Shown one piece after another: positions 22,151 through 30,983 of a stretch of DNA of 37,964 bases (the first letter of the stretch is position 1; each line of letters opens with the position of its first letter). The stretch is from the NCBI GenBank assembly GCA_934574045.1, contig CAKTMK010000022.1, positions 1 through 37,964 on the forward strand, in the 5' to 3' direction. The notes under the pieces are model-generated. The model was not told where the DNA came from and did not search any database. It worked only from the letters and a program-made list of their open reading frames with translations. The position numbers and the translations under genes are program-made. This stretch comes from an uncultured Oscillibacter sp. (GTDB taxonomy: Bacteria > Bacillota > Clostridia > Oscillospirales > Oscillospiraceae).

Positions 22151-23482
22151 TCAGGCGTAGCCGTACTTCTTCCGGTTCCGCACGAGGCAGGCTGCGGACA
22201 GAATCAGCGCCAGCGTCTCCGCCGCGATGACCGCGGCCCACACGCCGTCGATCCCAACGATCAGCGGCAGAACCAGCACCGCCGCCGCCTCAAACACCAG
22301 CGTCCGGGCGAAGGAGATCAGAGCGGAGGTGAAGCCGTCGTTCAACGCGGTGAAAAATGCGGAGGAGAAAATATTGAAGCCCACCAGCAGGAACGACAGC
22401 GCGTAAATGGAGAACGCCCGGACGGTCACGGCCAGAAGCGCCGCGTCGTAGGACACGAAGATCATGGACAGGGGCCTTGCCAGCAGCAGCGCCAGCGCCG
22501 TCAGCACCGCGCCCATGACGCCGACCAGCCGCAGGCTCCGGCGCAGCAGGCCCTGAAGCTCCTCCCGGTCCCCCGCACCGAAGTGATACCCCACCACCGG
22601 CGCGCTGCCCATGGAGTAGCCCAGAAAGATGGACACGAAGATGAAGTTCACGTACATAATGACGCCGAACACCGCCACGCCGTCCGCCCCCATCAGGCGC
22701 ATGAGCTGCCAGTTGTAGAGCATATTCACCACGGACATGGAGATGTTGGTCATGAACTCGGACGAGCCGTTGGTACAGGCCCGGGCCAGCGCGCGGCCGT
22801 CCCACCCCGCGCGGCACAGGCGCAGGCGGCTCTTGTTGGGCAGCGCGAAGTACACCAGCGGGATGACGCCGCCGATGAACTGGCTGATGGCCGTGGCCAG
22901 CGCCGCGCCCGTCACGCCCCAGTGGAACCCGGCGATGAACAGCGCGTCCAGCGCCATGTTGGAAACGCCCGCCGCGATGGTGATGTACAGGCCGAAGTGG
23001 GGGCGCTCCGCCGTGACCAGAAAGCTCTGGAAGGTGTTTTGCAGCATGAAGGGCACCAGCGCCGTCAGCACCACCCGGCCGTACTGCACGCAGACGGGCA
23101 GCATCGTCTCGTCCGCGCCCAGAAAGCGGGCCATCGGCTCCATAAAGAGGATGCCGCCCACGGTGAACACCGCGCCCAGCCCGATGAGCACGTAGATCAG
23201 CAGGGAGAAAATTTCATTGGCCCGCTTCTCGTCCCCGGTCCCCAGGGTGAAGGCCACCAGCGCGCTGCCGCCCGCACCCAGCATGAAGCCCACCGCGCCC
23301 AGGATCATCAGAAACGGCATGATGAGGTTCACCGCCGCGAAGGACGCGGAGCCGACGAAGTTGGAAACGAACACGCCGTCCACCACGCCGTAGATCGAGG
23401 TAAAGACCATCATCACCATGGACGGCAGCGTGAAGCGCAGCAGCTTGCGATACGTAAAATGCTCGGATAACTGGATATTCAT
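22151..23482 (-). CDS. MATE family multidrug efflux transporter
   Basis: A 443-residue membrane protein with about 12 helices in two similar halves, as usual for MATE exporters, which use a sodium or proton gradient to expel drugs. The N-terminal half begins FTLPSMVMMVFTSIYGVVDG and both halves carry the family's Asn/Gly-rich helix turns. The ATG at 23482 is chosen because AAAGGAG precedes it; a longer frame from 23554 would read through the promoter and operator. It is the first gene of a two-gene operon with marR. Confidence 0.9.
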   Translation of the reverse strand: MNIQLSEHFTYRKLLRFTLPSMVMMVFTSIYGVVDGVFVSNFVGSASFAAVNLIMPFLMILGAVGFMLGAGGSALVAFTLGTGDEKRANEIFSLLIYVLIGLGAVFTVGGILFMEPMARFLGADETMLPVCVQYGRVVLTALVPFMLQNTFQSFLVTAERPHFGLYITIAAGVSNMALDALFIAGFHWGVTGAALATAISQFIGGVIPLVYFALPNKSRLRLCRAGWDGRALARACTNGSSEFMTNISMSVVNMLYNWQLMRLMGADGVAVFGVIMYVNFIFVSIFLGYSMGSAPVVGYHFGAGDREELQGLLRRSLRLVGVMGAVLTALALLLARPLSMIFVSYDAALLAVTVRAFSIYALSFLLVGFNIFSSAFFTALNDGFTSALISFARTLVFEAAAVLVLPLIVGIDGVWAAVIAAETLALILSAACLVRNRKKYGYA

Positions 23483-23508
23483 GGGAAATTGCTCCTTTGA
23501 TAAAAAAG

Positions 23509-23556
23509 AAATGTCCGAAATCGTACTTGTGGATTCTAGTACGATTTCGGACATTT
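23509..23556. promoter_or_regulatory. Large inverted-repeat operator of the MATE-marR operon
   Basis: Two perfect 19-bp arms (23509-23527 and 23538-23556) around a 10-bp centre. Each arm is itself a near-dyad, GTACGA-TT-TCGGAC, so it looks like two repressor sites in opposite orientation, one in the promoter spacer and one at the transcription start. MarR is the obvious candidate. Confidence 0.75.
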
Positions 23557-23561
23557 GTCAA
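23533..23561 (-). promoter_or_regulatory. Promoter of the MATE-marR operon
   Basis: On the minus strand TTGACA (23556-23561), 17-base spacer, TAGAAT (23533-23538), embedded in the inverted-repeat operator. Confidence 0.8.
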
Positions 23562-23694
23562 GGGCGGGTTTTTTCCAGCGGGGCGCGGCCAGCCGAAGCC
23601 GCCAGCGGCAGCGGAGCGGAGACAGCGCCGGGGCCGCCGTTCGGGAGCCGCCGCGGTCAGACCCCGGAGCGGAAGCTCCTTTCCCTCTAGCAAA

Positions 23695-23727
23695 AAAAGC
23701 GGAGCCGCTGATCGCGGCTCCGCTTTT
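23695..23727 (-). terminator. Intrinsic terminator of the large SLH protein gene
   Basis: A 14-bp stem (23695-23708/23714-23727) followed by a T-run on the minus strand (GCTTTTTTTG), 15 bases after the stop codon. Confidence 0.85.
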
Positions 23728-23742
23728 GTCTGCCTGTGGCGG

Positions 23743-26700
23743 TTATCTGCCCTGATAGGCCCGGAACAGGAACGTGACGATCTGCGCGCGGGTGCAGGCG
23801 GCGTTGGGGGCAAAGCTGCCGTCCGACCTGCCGTTGGTCACGCCGTTCTCCACGGCCCACGCCACCGCGGCGGCGTAGTAGCTGTCCGCCGGAACGTCGT
23901 GGAACGCGGCGGAGCCATTGCCGTCCGCATTCAGCGCGCGGGCCAGGAACGTGACCGCCTGCGCGCGGGTGCAGGGCGCGCTGGGGTCAAAGCCGCCGTT
24001 CGACCTGCCGTTGGTCACGCCGTTTTCCAGCGCCCAGAGGACGGCCTTGGCGTAATACGCCTCCTCGGAAATGTCGCCGGGTGCGGCGTGGGTCCCGGTC
24101 GGCTCCGGGCAGCCCGCCGCCCGCCACAGGAATGTGACGATCTGCGCCCGGGTGCAGGCGTCGCTGGGGGCGAAGCCGCCGTCCTTGGTGCCTCCGGTGA
24201 CGCCGTTTTCCGCGGCCCACTTCACCGCATCGGCATAGTAAGCGTTGCTGGGCACGTCCGGGAACACCATCTCGGCGGGGATCTTCTCAAACACGGGCTT
24301 GATCTCCACTTGAGACGCGGGCATGGTAAAGGTGTACTTCCCGTTCTTCTCCGTCACGGAAATCTCCTTGCCGTTCTTGTCCACGACGGTCAGCTTCTCC
24401 AGCCGGTAGCCCGTCTCGGGAGAAACGGTGATGGTCACGGTGTCGCCCGCCTCGGCGTTTTTCGTGCTGACGCTGATGCTGCCGCCGTCAGACGCGCCCA
24501 CGGAGGTTCCGCCGGACGCGCCGCCGGGCGCGGAGACCGGATAAGTGGGGGCGGACGCGCCGCCGTCTCCGCCGCCGCCGCCGGAGGAACCGGCGGAGTA
24601 GAGCCGGACGCTTCCGGAGACCTGGGCATAGTTGGCCGTATCATCGGGGGTAAAGACCCAGCGGTAGGCGGTGTTGGCTTTCACCTCGGTGTCCGCGGGC
24701 AGAACATTGCCGTTCCCGTCCACCCAGTTCACCTCGCCCGCGGGCCAGCCGTCGTTGACGGCCAGCGCGGCGTCCGCGAGGGTCTTGCCGCCTGCCTTGA
24801 TGGGAGTATACTTCGGCGCGCCGGAGGGCGCGGCCTTTCGGACCGTGACCTCCGCCGTGCCAAGGACTTCGAGGTAGGTATCGCCGTCCGCCGGGGTAAA
24901 GCGCCACGCCGCCTGACAGACGCCCGCCTCAGGCATTGTATTTGGCTCCGTCCACGCGAACGTCCCCCTGACCGCCGTATCGCCGTCCTTCATCACGCCG
25001 GAGAGCGTGACGGCAGAGAGCTTCTCGCCGTAGGTAAGCGTAGTCCTGCTCAGCGCCGGCGTACCGTCGGGGACGATCTTGTTTGTGGTATGGACCTTGA
25101 GCGTCAGGTCAAAATCATCAACGTTCGCGGAGCTTACCGTCACGGTCACTGTGCCGATCTCGTTCTCCGTGCTGGAGTCCACCGCATGGATCGGCAGCTT
25201 CAGGACCCCGCTCTCGACCGCCGCCGTGTCCGGCGTGTAATAGCCGCCGTCGATCTGAGCCGCGCCCAGCGCATACGTCACCGCGCCGTATTCCATCGGA
25301 TCGGCCAGCCCCGGCAGCAGCGCGGTAAGATCGGCCGTGTAGACCGCCTCACGCTGGTTCGCAACGGTCACAACGCCGTCCTGCGCGGCGGGAGCGGACG
25401 CCTTGGCGATGGTGTAGCTCCCGGTCAGCGTGCCGGTATAGTTCCCCCTGCCCGTCACCGTCAGCTCATAGGTACCCGCCGCGGTCCGGGTGTTTCCGCT
25501 CACGCTGTAATCCGCCGCCGTCAGCGCCAATCCGTCCGCTTCAACGGACGCGACCGCTCTTGTCAGCGGCGTGCCGTTGTAGACCAGCGGCGCTTCATCC
25601 TGCACAAGCGCCGTGATCGGGCGCGGCTCCACCGTCACCGTGAACGGGACGGACATACCCGTCTGATTCCTGCCGCCGACGTACTTCACCGTCAGCGCGT
25701 GCGTCCCGACGTCAAGAGCCGTGCCCGGAATGTCGAGCCACCACGTGCCGCTGCTCTGCGCATCCTCCGCCTCGCTGATCTGCTCCCCGGCGGCGTTAAA
25801 GACCGCGCACTGGTCCTCACCCGGGGGCGTCATGGCGAGCATTGCGGGCAGCTCGCCGGTGGCGTCGAACATGGCGCGCACGGTGATGCGCTGTCCATAA
25901 ATAAAGGTATCCTTTTTATCAAACCAGCTATCGGAGATCCCGGTCTCCACCGCCGCCTCCGTGCCGGACCTGCGCACGTTCACGATGAAGCTCTCGCCGG
26001 GGAGGGTGTATGCGTCCGTCTGGCTGGAATGGTATTTCACGCTCGTCACCGTGAAGCGGTACGTCCCGACGGCCTTGTCCCTCAGGAAACCGTCAAGCGT
26101 GAATACGGCGCGCTGCTTGTCGGGGTCGATGTCCGCCCATCCGGTGGAGCCGTTCCCCCGGTTCCCGTTTTCGTCCTCACATTCAAACTCGAGGAAGAGG
26201 TCGTACTCCTCAAAACCGGCTCCGCCCTCCGGCGCAAAGACCTCCAGCGTGATGACGTTCTTTCCATCCGCCTTGTACACGACGTCATAGCTGCTCTCCA
26301 TCCGGCCCAGCCGGATCGGTATCGCGGCGACGCTCGTCTTCGTAAGCTGGGTGACCGACAGGTCCGTGATCCAACGTTTGCTTGAGTTCCGGAACTGGAA
26401 GCCCTCCGCCAGCAGGTCCGCAGCGGTCATGCCCTCGGCCTCGATGTCGATCTTGGAGAAGGTGCCCGCGGATATCGACACCGTGCCCTGATAGCCGCTG
26501 GCGATGCGGACGCCGTAGGCCATATTCGCCGTGCTCTTGACGGTCACAGGCCCGGACACGGTCAGAGCCTTTCCGCCGTTTCCGGCGCGGACTCCCTCGC
26601 TGCCCGCGCCGTTCGGCTGGATCGTGCCGCCGGTGAGGATCACGGCGCCGTTCGTGCCCGTCTCCCCCGCGCCGCCGCCGAGGGCGATGGCAATGGAAGA

Positions 26701-28896
26701 AGCCCCGTCGGCGGTATAGGTCCCGCTCTCAACGGTCAGCGTGCCGCCGACGGCGCAGAGGCCCACGCCTCCATCGGCGGAGACGCCGACCCTGCCGCTG
26801 CCCGTCCCGTCCTTTACCGTCAGCTCGCCGCCGGTGACGAGGATGGCGCCCGCGTCAGCGATATCGCCGCCGCTCACCTTGCAGGTAAGCGTCCGGCCGT
26901 TCAGGTCCAGCGTATAGCTGCCGCCGGTCACGCGGACCTGCCGGCCGATCTCGGCGTCCGCCAGCATCGTGAGCAGCACCTGGCCGCTCAGATCCGCCGA
27001 ATCCTCCAGCGCGGACGCGAGGTCCGTATAGTAACGGGGCTGGCCGCCCGGGAGCTGTGCCGCGGACACCGTAAGCTCCTGTTCGCAGTAGGGGCAGACG
27101 GACTTTCCGCCGCTCTCGCTCAGCGCGTGCCCGCACTTTACGACGGAGAAATCCTCCAGCTCCGCCGCGCGCAGGTCCGCAAGGCTCAGCCGAGCGCCGT
27201 CCGCATTTTGGCAGACATAGCCCGGCGCAAGCATACCGGCAACGGTCAGCGCCGCATCCTTGGAGACGAGCTTGGAAAACGTTCCGCCGGAGAGCGCGAT
27301 CTTCCCGCCGTTCGCGGTGAAGTCCGAAGCGACCTCCATCGCGGCGTCAAAGACCGGCTCGCCCGTGACGGTCAGGCTCCCGCCGATAACGCGGATCCTT
27401 GGATCTTTGGTATCTTCATCCGGCGTCTCGTCTTTGAACTCGCTGCTGAATGTGCCGCCGTTGATCTCCAGCTCACCGGAGAGCAGCTCGACGATGCAGC
27501 CGCTGTTGTTGTCGTTGTCGTAGTCCTTGTGCCATATCCACAGATAGCAGCCATCGTCGATCCGTACATGACCGCCGGCAACGCCCAGCGCCTTCACCGG
27601 TCCATACGCACGCAGATATCCCAATTCGTACCCGCCGCTTGCGGTCAGCGTCAGCTCGCCGCCGGTATGCTTCAGCACATATTCCGGCGCGTCATTTACA
27701 AAATCGTGATCCATGCCCCGGTCACGCAGGTCCAGCGTAAATTTTCCGTCGTTTATGAGATAGCCCACGCCGCCGTTTTTCTCGTTGGCATTTGGGTTTT
27801 CCCACCAAAGCTCCAGCGTGCAGCCCGCATTCTCTGGCAGCAGCGCGGCGGACAGCGCATCTTCAAACTCCTCGTAAAAACGGTTGGCCTCCGCGTTGGG
27901 ACTGTTGACGATCCTTGCATGGGCATATGCAAAGTCCCCGGACTTGCAGCGTCCCTCCTCATCGTAGGCATGGGTATGGACGATCCTGACGTTCTCCAGC
28001 TTTAAGCCGCTGCCGTCCAAGACCGCGCCGCTGTCAACGTCCTGATAGTCCCGGTAGCTCATGAGCAGCTGGTCGAGGCTCTGATACTTCCCGTCCGGCT
28101 CCAGCTCAAGACTGGCAAACGTTCCGCCGTAGAGCTGCACGGAGCCGGGGTAGTTTTTGGTGATCTTGATCCTGCCGTAATTCTTTTCAGATTCGACCCT
28201 GAAAGTCACCTCAGGCCCGGAGCCGTCCGCGACCACGGCGTAGCTCCCCGCTCCGGAGAGAACGGAGGCCCAGTTCATATCAAACACATTCCCCACGCTG
28301 CCGGTCATGCGCACAACGCTGCATTCGGCGCTGCCGCTGTACGGATCCGTGACGGAAAACTCTCCGCCCTCAAACGTGGCCTTGCCGCCGGCAAGCTCAA
28401 TGCCGGCGACCCAGTCCGCATCGCTCTCCGCCGGGGCCACCACGATCTTCCCGCCGCTCGGGCTTCCTTCCCGGACCACCAGCTCTCTGCCGGCAGGAAC
28501 GCGGATGGCGCTTTGCGCATCGCCGCCCGGCACAAGGGTCAGCGTGTAGCCGTCAAGGTACAGCTGGATCTTGCTGTGCCCAATCTCCACGCTTCCGTCC
28601 AGCTCGGCGTCCGCCAGCAGCGTAATGGTGTAGGGGACCACGCCGCTATCCGTATGCAGCTTCGCGTCCTCAAAGGCATTTTTTACATCGGTGTAACGTC
28701 CGCCCACACTGCTGTGATCCCACGAAACCGCTGCCCGAAGCGGCGCGCCGCAGGTCGTGCAGTCCGGATTGCCGTAGTACCAAGTATGCTGGCCGTCCGT
28801 GCAGGGGGTGGTTGTCTCGTCGGCCAGCGCCGCCGTCGACAGCAGACCCAGACACAGCGCGGACGCTATCAGCAGGCTTCCTATCCGCTTTTTCAT
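23743..28896 (-). CDS. Very large SLH-domain surface protein with beta-helix and MBG-like domains
   Basis: A 1717-residue exported cell-wall protein. In order: signal peptide (1-25); a Cys/His ribbon-like motif (DGQHTWYYGNPDCTTCG); a beta-helix region; a second Cys motif near 586-608 (KCGHALSE, CPYCEQ) that begins a second, duplicated beta-helix region; Ig-like domains; an MBG/YDG-type domain near 1094-1170 (APLVYNGTPLTRAVASVEAD); further Ig-like modules; a Ser/Gly linker (SSGGGGGDGG); an InlB-B-repeat-like domain near 1472-1539; and three SLH domains at ~1542-1717 (ENGVTGGTKDGGFAP, ENGVTNGRSNGGFDP, ENGVTNGRSDGSFAP). The ATG at 28896 (ribosome site GGGAGG) starts directly at the signal peptide. 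Probably an adhesin or S-layer component. Confidence 0.9.
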   Translation of the reverse strand: MKKRIGSLLIASALCLGLLSTAALADETTTPCTDGQHTWYYGNPDCTTCGAPLRAAVSWDHSSVGGRYTDVKNAFEDAKLHTDSGVVPYTITLLADAELDGSVEIGHSKIQLYLDGYTLTLVPGGDAQSAIRVPAGRELVVREGSPSGGKIVVAPAESDADWVAGIELAGGKATFEGGEFSVTDPYSGSAECSVVRMTGSVGNVFDMNWASVLSGAGSYAVVADGSGPEVTFRVESEKNYGRIKITKNYPGSVQLYGGTFASLELEPDGKYQSLDQLLMSYRDYQDVDSGAVLDGSGLKLENVRIVHTHAYDEEGRCKSGDFAYAHARIVNSPNAEANRFYEEFEDALSAALLPENAGCTLELWWENPNANEKNGGVGYLINDGKFTLDLRDRGMDHDFVNDAPEYVLKHTGGELTLTASGGYELGYLRAYGPVKALGVAGGHVRIDDGCYLWIWHKDYDNDNNSGCIVELLSGELEINGGTFSSEFKDETPDEDTKDPRIRVIGGSLTVTGEPVFDAAMEVASDFTANGGKIALSGGTFSKLVSKDAALTVAGMLAPGYVCQNADGARLSLADLRAAELEDFSVVKCGHALSESGGKSVCPYCEQELTVSAAQLPGGQPRYYTDLASALEDSADLSGQVLLTMLADAEIGRQVRVTGGSYTLDLNGRTLTCKVSGGDIADAGAILVTGGELTVKDGTGSGRVGVSADGGVGLCAVGGTLTVESGTYTADGASSIAIALGGGAGETGTNGAVILTGGTIQPNGAGSEGVRAGNGGKALTVSGPVTVKSTANMAYGVRIASGYQGTVSISAGTFSKIDIEAEGMTAADLLAEGFQFRNSSKRWITDLSVTQLTKTSVAAIPIRLGRMESSYDVVYKADGKNVITLEVFAPEGGAGFEEYDLFLEFECEDENGNRGNGSTGWADIDPDKQRAVFTLDGFLRDKAVGTYRFTVTSVKYHSSQTDAYTLPGESFIVNVRRSGTEAAVETGISDSWFDKKDTFIYGQRITVRAMFDATGELPAMLAMTPPGEDQCAVFNAAGEQISEAEDAQSSGTWWLDIPGTALDVGTHALTVKYVGGRNQTGMSVPFTVTVEPRPITALVQDEAPLVYNGTPLTRAVASVEADGLALTAADYSVSGNTRTAAGTYELTVTGRGNYTGTLTGSYTIAKASAPAAQDGVVTVANQREAVYTADLTALLPGLADPMEYGAVTYALGAAQIDGGYYTPDTAAVESGVLKLPIHAVDSSTENEIGTVTVTVSSANVDDFDLTLKVHTTNKIVPDGTPALSRTTLTYGEKLSAVTLSGVMKDGDTAVRGTFAWTEPNTMPEAGVCQAAWRFTPADGDTYLEVLGTAEVTVRKAAPSGAPKYTPIKAGGKTLADAALAVNDGWPAGEVNWVDGNGNVLPADTEVKANTAYRWVFTPDDTANYAQVSGSVRLYSAGSSGGGGGDGGASAPTYPVSAPGGASGGTSVGASDGGSISVSTKNAEAGDTVTITVSPETGYRLEKLTVVDKNGKEISVTEKNGKYTFTMPASQVEIKPVFEKIPAEMVFPDVPSNAYYADAVKWAAENGVTGGTKDGGFAPSDACTRAQIVTFLWRAAGCPEPTGTHAAPGDISEEAYYAKAVLWALENGVTNGRSNGGFDPSAPCTRAQAVTFLARALNADGNGSAAFHDVPADSYYAAAVAWAVENGVTNGRSDGSFAPNAACTRAQIVTFLFRAYQGR

Positions 28897-29003
28897 AAAT
28901 TCCTCCCTGAAATCATGTGCTTGCAATTTTGATTCTGAGCGTAATTTTCAAATGCGGAGGCTCGGGATGATCCCGGCGTTCCCGGCCCCTGCCGGAACAG
29001 AGC

Positions 29004-29050
29004 GGCATCGTCCCGCAGGGCTTCCCTGCGGGACGATGGGCGCGCCCATC
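29004..29050 (-). promoter_or_regulatory. Leader of the large SLH gene with two overlapping hairpins
   Basis: A 15-bp hairpin (29004-29018/29022-29036) and a 20-bp palindrome (29031-29050) share the segment ACGATG (29031-29036). In the minus-strand transcript only one can form fully at a time. There is no U-tract after the first, so this looks more like an mRNA-leader structure than a plain terminator. Confidence 0.45.
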
Positions 29051-29053
29051 GTC

Positions 29054-29062
29054 ACCTTATAC
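29054..29062 (-). promoter_or_regulatory. Possible extended -10 promoter of the large SLH gene
   Basis: TGGTATAAG on the minus strand (TATAAG 29054-29059). The -35 position is poor. Transcription would start near 29047, giving a leader of about 150 bases. Confidence 0.45.
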
Positions 29063-30435
29063 CATTATTAACACAGCCGCGGAAAAATGTAAATCGTTCC
29101 AAAGTATGATATGGACCGCAGGCGGAAGCAGCCGCCCCCGGGACGGAAGATGGCCGGGGCGCGCTTTCCGCGGCGGGACAAGGCCCTCATATCCGCTTCC
29201 AATCTGTAAAGTGCATCTGCTTTTCTCCCGCGCGTTTCCGGTCGGATCTCCGTCCATCGCCCGCAAAATTCCTGCGAAGCATTTAAGCTTTACACATATT
29301 AGAACAGCGCAAAATCAGCAGGTTTGACAGCCGCAGACGCGCAAACTGCCGCGGTCTGTGCAGCCGCGTCCCGCGCGGAGCGCCCCCGCTCTGCCGGAAG
29401 GTACTCCGGTGTCAAAAAAAGCGCCGCGCTCCAATGGAAAGCGGCGGGCAGGCGGGCGGAGAAACAGGCGGCTGCCCGCACAGGCTCAGGCGCTCTCGTA
29501 CCGATTTCAGTCCCGGCGTCAGCGGCGAGGGCAGCGCAGAAGCACGCATCCGCCATTCCGCGCCGCCGTCAGATGCCGCGCGGCGGCGCGAAGCGCAAGG
29601 CCCGTTTCAAGCCCCTCAGCGGCGGGGTCTGGCTCTTTGGTCCCCGCGCGAGGGCACGGGGGCCGGGCAGCTGGTCGAGCGCGGCAGGGATGCGTATGCG
29701 GGGCGGGATATCCCGTGCGCTCCTTTGAGCAAAGGAACGCTCCCGCACGGTCTGGCGGCTCTGACGGTCCGCCAGCACGCCCTTCCGGGTCCCGCGCCGG
29801 CTCCCCACCCGCTCGGCTGGCGCGTAGGCCGGCAGAACCAGTGAACCGCCGTTCCAACGCGGGAGAGCCGACGCGGGAAGCAGCCCGCCCGCGCGGCCAG
29901 AGGTGCAGGCCAGCGGCCCGCTCCGCGCTTTTTTGCCCGCCGTTGCACGCGGACGTGCATTTCCCGGGCGCGGGCCGGGAGAGGATATGGAGGCATTCGC
30001 GCTGAAACGCGCGCCAGACCCCTCCAGCGGCCCTTTCCCGGCGCTCTGCGCCGCCGAAGGGCCGCTGGGCAGAAGCAGACCCCGTATCCTCCAGCCGGAT
30101 GCAAATACGGCCCGTCAGGCGGGAAAACGGCGGTTGGAGGGCGCGGGAGGCTGCGAAGCGGCTCCCGCCGGGTACTGCCAGCCGGGGAAAACGGTCCGGC
30201 AAACCGGATCATTCCAAAGCCCGCACAGGCTTTGCCCGCGCAGATACCCCCGGAAAGCCGCTCCGACAGGGGCAAAACGCCCCCCAGCCTGCATCCGGGA
30301 AACGCTCCGGCAGGACGCACAACACACCCGGTCAGCGGTCAGAAACCGCCCCAGCCGGGGCGCGGAGCGGCGCTTCACCGGCGGTTGAACGCCGGTCAGA
30401 CGAGGGCGATCAGCAGTCAAAAAGCGTCCCGGCGG
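29063..30435. other. Long GC-rich stretch without a recognisable gene
   Basis: Open frames exist on both strands but all are rich in Arg, Pro, Ala and Gly, overlap one another and lack ribosome sites and family motifs. I see no RNA gene. The only clear structure is the hairpin at 30024-30068. Confidence 0.5.
30024..30068. other. Long two-part hairpin in the non-coding stretch
   Basis: Outer 12-bp stem (30024-30035/30057-30068), a 3-by-3 internal loop, then an inner 6-bp stem CGGCGC/GCGCCG with loop TCT. No U-tract follows on either strand. Confidence 0.5.
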
Positions 30436-30783
30436 TCACTTTCTGCGCATATTCGGGTTGCCGCCCAGCTCCTCGGCGTAGTCTGAAAGGCGCTTTTTCC
30501 CAGCGGCGTTGAGGGAGCGGTAGATCGTCAAAACCAGCCGCTCCTCGTCCGAAAGGCGCAGGGGCGGCTCATAGTCCTCCAGCCCGCAGAAGATGGAAAT
30601 GTTCTCACCGAAAAAGTCCGCAAGGCGCTTTAAATGGCCCAGATCCACCTGATTCGTGGATTTTTTGGACATGGAATACAGCGTGGTGCGGGGGATGCCC
30701 GTCCGCTCGCTCAGCTCCGCGACGGAGAGCTTTTTCTGCTCCAGCAGGGCGGAAAGCGTTTTTGCAACGGAAGCCTGTTCCAT
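30436..30783 (-). CDS. XRE family helix-turn-helix regulator
   Basis: A 115-residue protein. The helix-turn-helix lies at residues 6-60 (LSVAELSERTGIPRTTLYSM, then QVDLGHLKRLADFFG); the C-terminal half (LSDEERLVLTIYRSLNAAGK) resembles the tails of phage and plasmid repressors. The ATG at 30783 has AGGAGG just upstream; a longer frame to 31113 reads through the operator region. It is the last gene of a replication-type module and probably binds the TACGA-N4-TCGTA sites in front of it. Confidence 0.85.
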   Translation of the reverse strand: MEQASVAKTLSALLEQKKLSVAELSERTGIPRTTLYSMSKKSTNQVDLGHLKRLADFFGENISIFCGLEDYEPPLRLSDEERLVLTIYRSLNAAGKKRLSDYAEELGGNPNMRRK

Positions 30784-30812
30784 AGGATCTCCTCCTGTCG
30801 TAAGTTCGTATT

Positions 30813-30957
30813 GCTGTACGAAACCTCGTACAGCGGCACAGCAGAGATTTTCTGCCGTTTTTGCGCGATTCCAAGGATGCGTCAAGGCTTTTGACGGGAT
30901 CTCGTACCGTTTTTCGGCGGTACGAGCTTTCGTCGCGTCCCTGTACGATATCTCGTG
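30813..30957. promoter_or_regulatory. Operator array upstream of the XRE gene
   Basis: Three sites fit TGTACGA-N4-TCGTACA: 30813-30834 (perfect 9-bp arms GCTGTACGA/TCGTACAGC), 30921-30933 (TACGA-GCTT-TCGT) and 30942-30956 (TGTACGA-TATC-TCGT). Related dyads are TTCGTA-N6-TACGAA (30805-30822) and a 9-bp-arm hairpin CTCGTACCG/CGGTACGAG (30901-30926). Confidence 0.6.
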
Positions 30958-30983
30958 TTGAGACGCATAAAGAAGATCCCCTC

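Noticed and set aside
23497..26385. 962-codon open frame on the plus strand
   Set aside because: It is antisense to the large SLH protein, which has a signal peptide and three SLH domains, and it runs through the MATE operator.
29519..30202. Overlapping open frames on both strands at 29.3-30.4 kb
   Set aside because: All are Arg/Pro/Gly-rich, mutually overlapping and lack ribosome sites. No family is recognisable.
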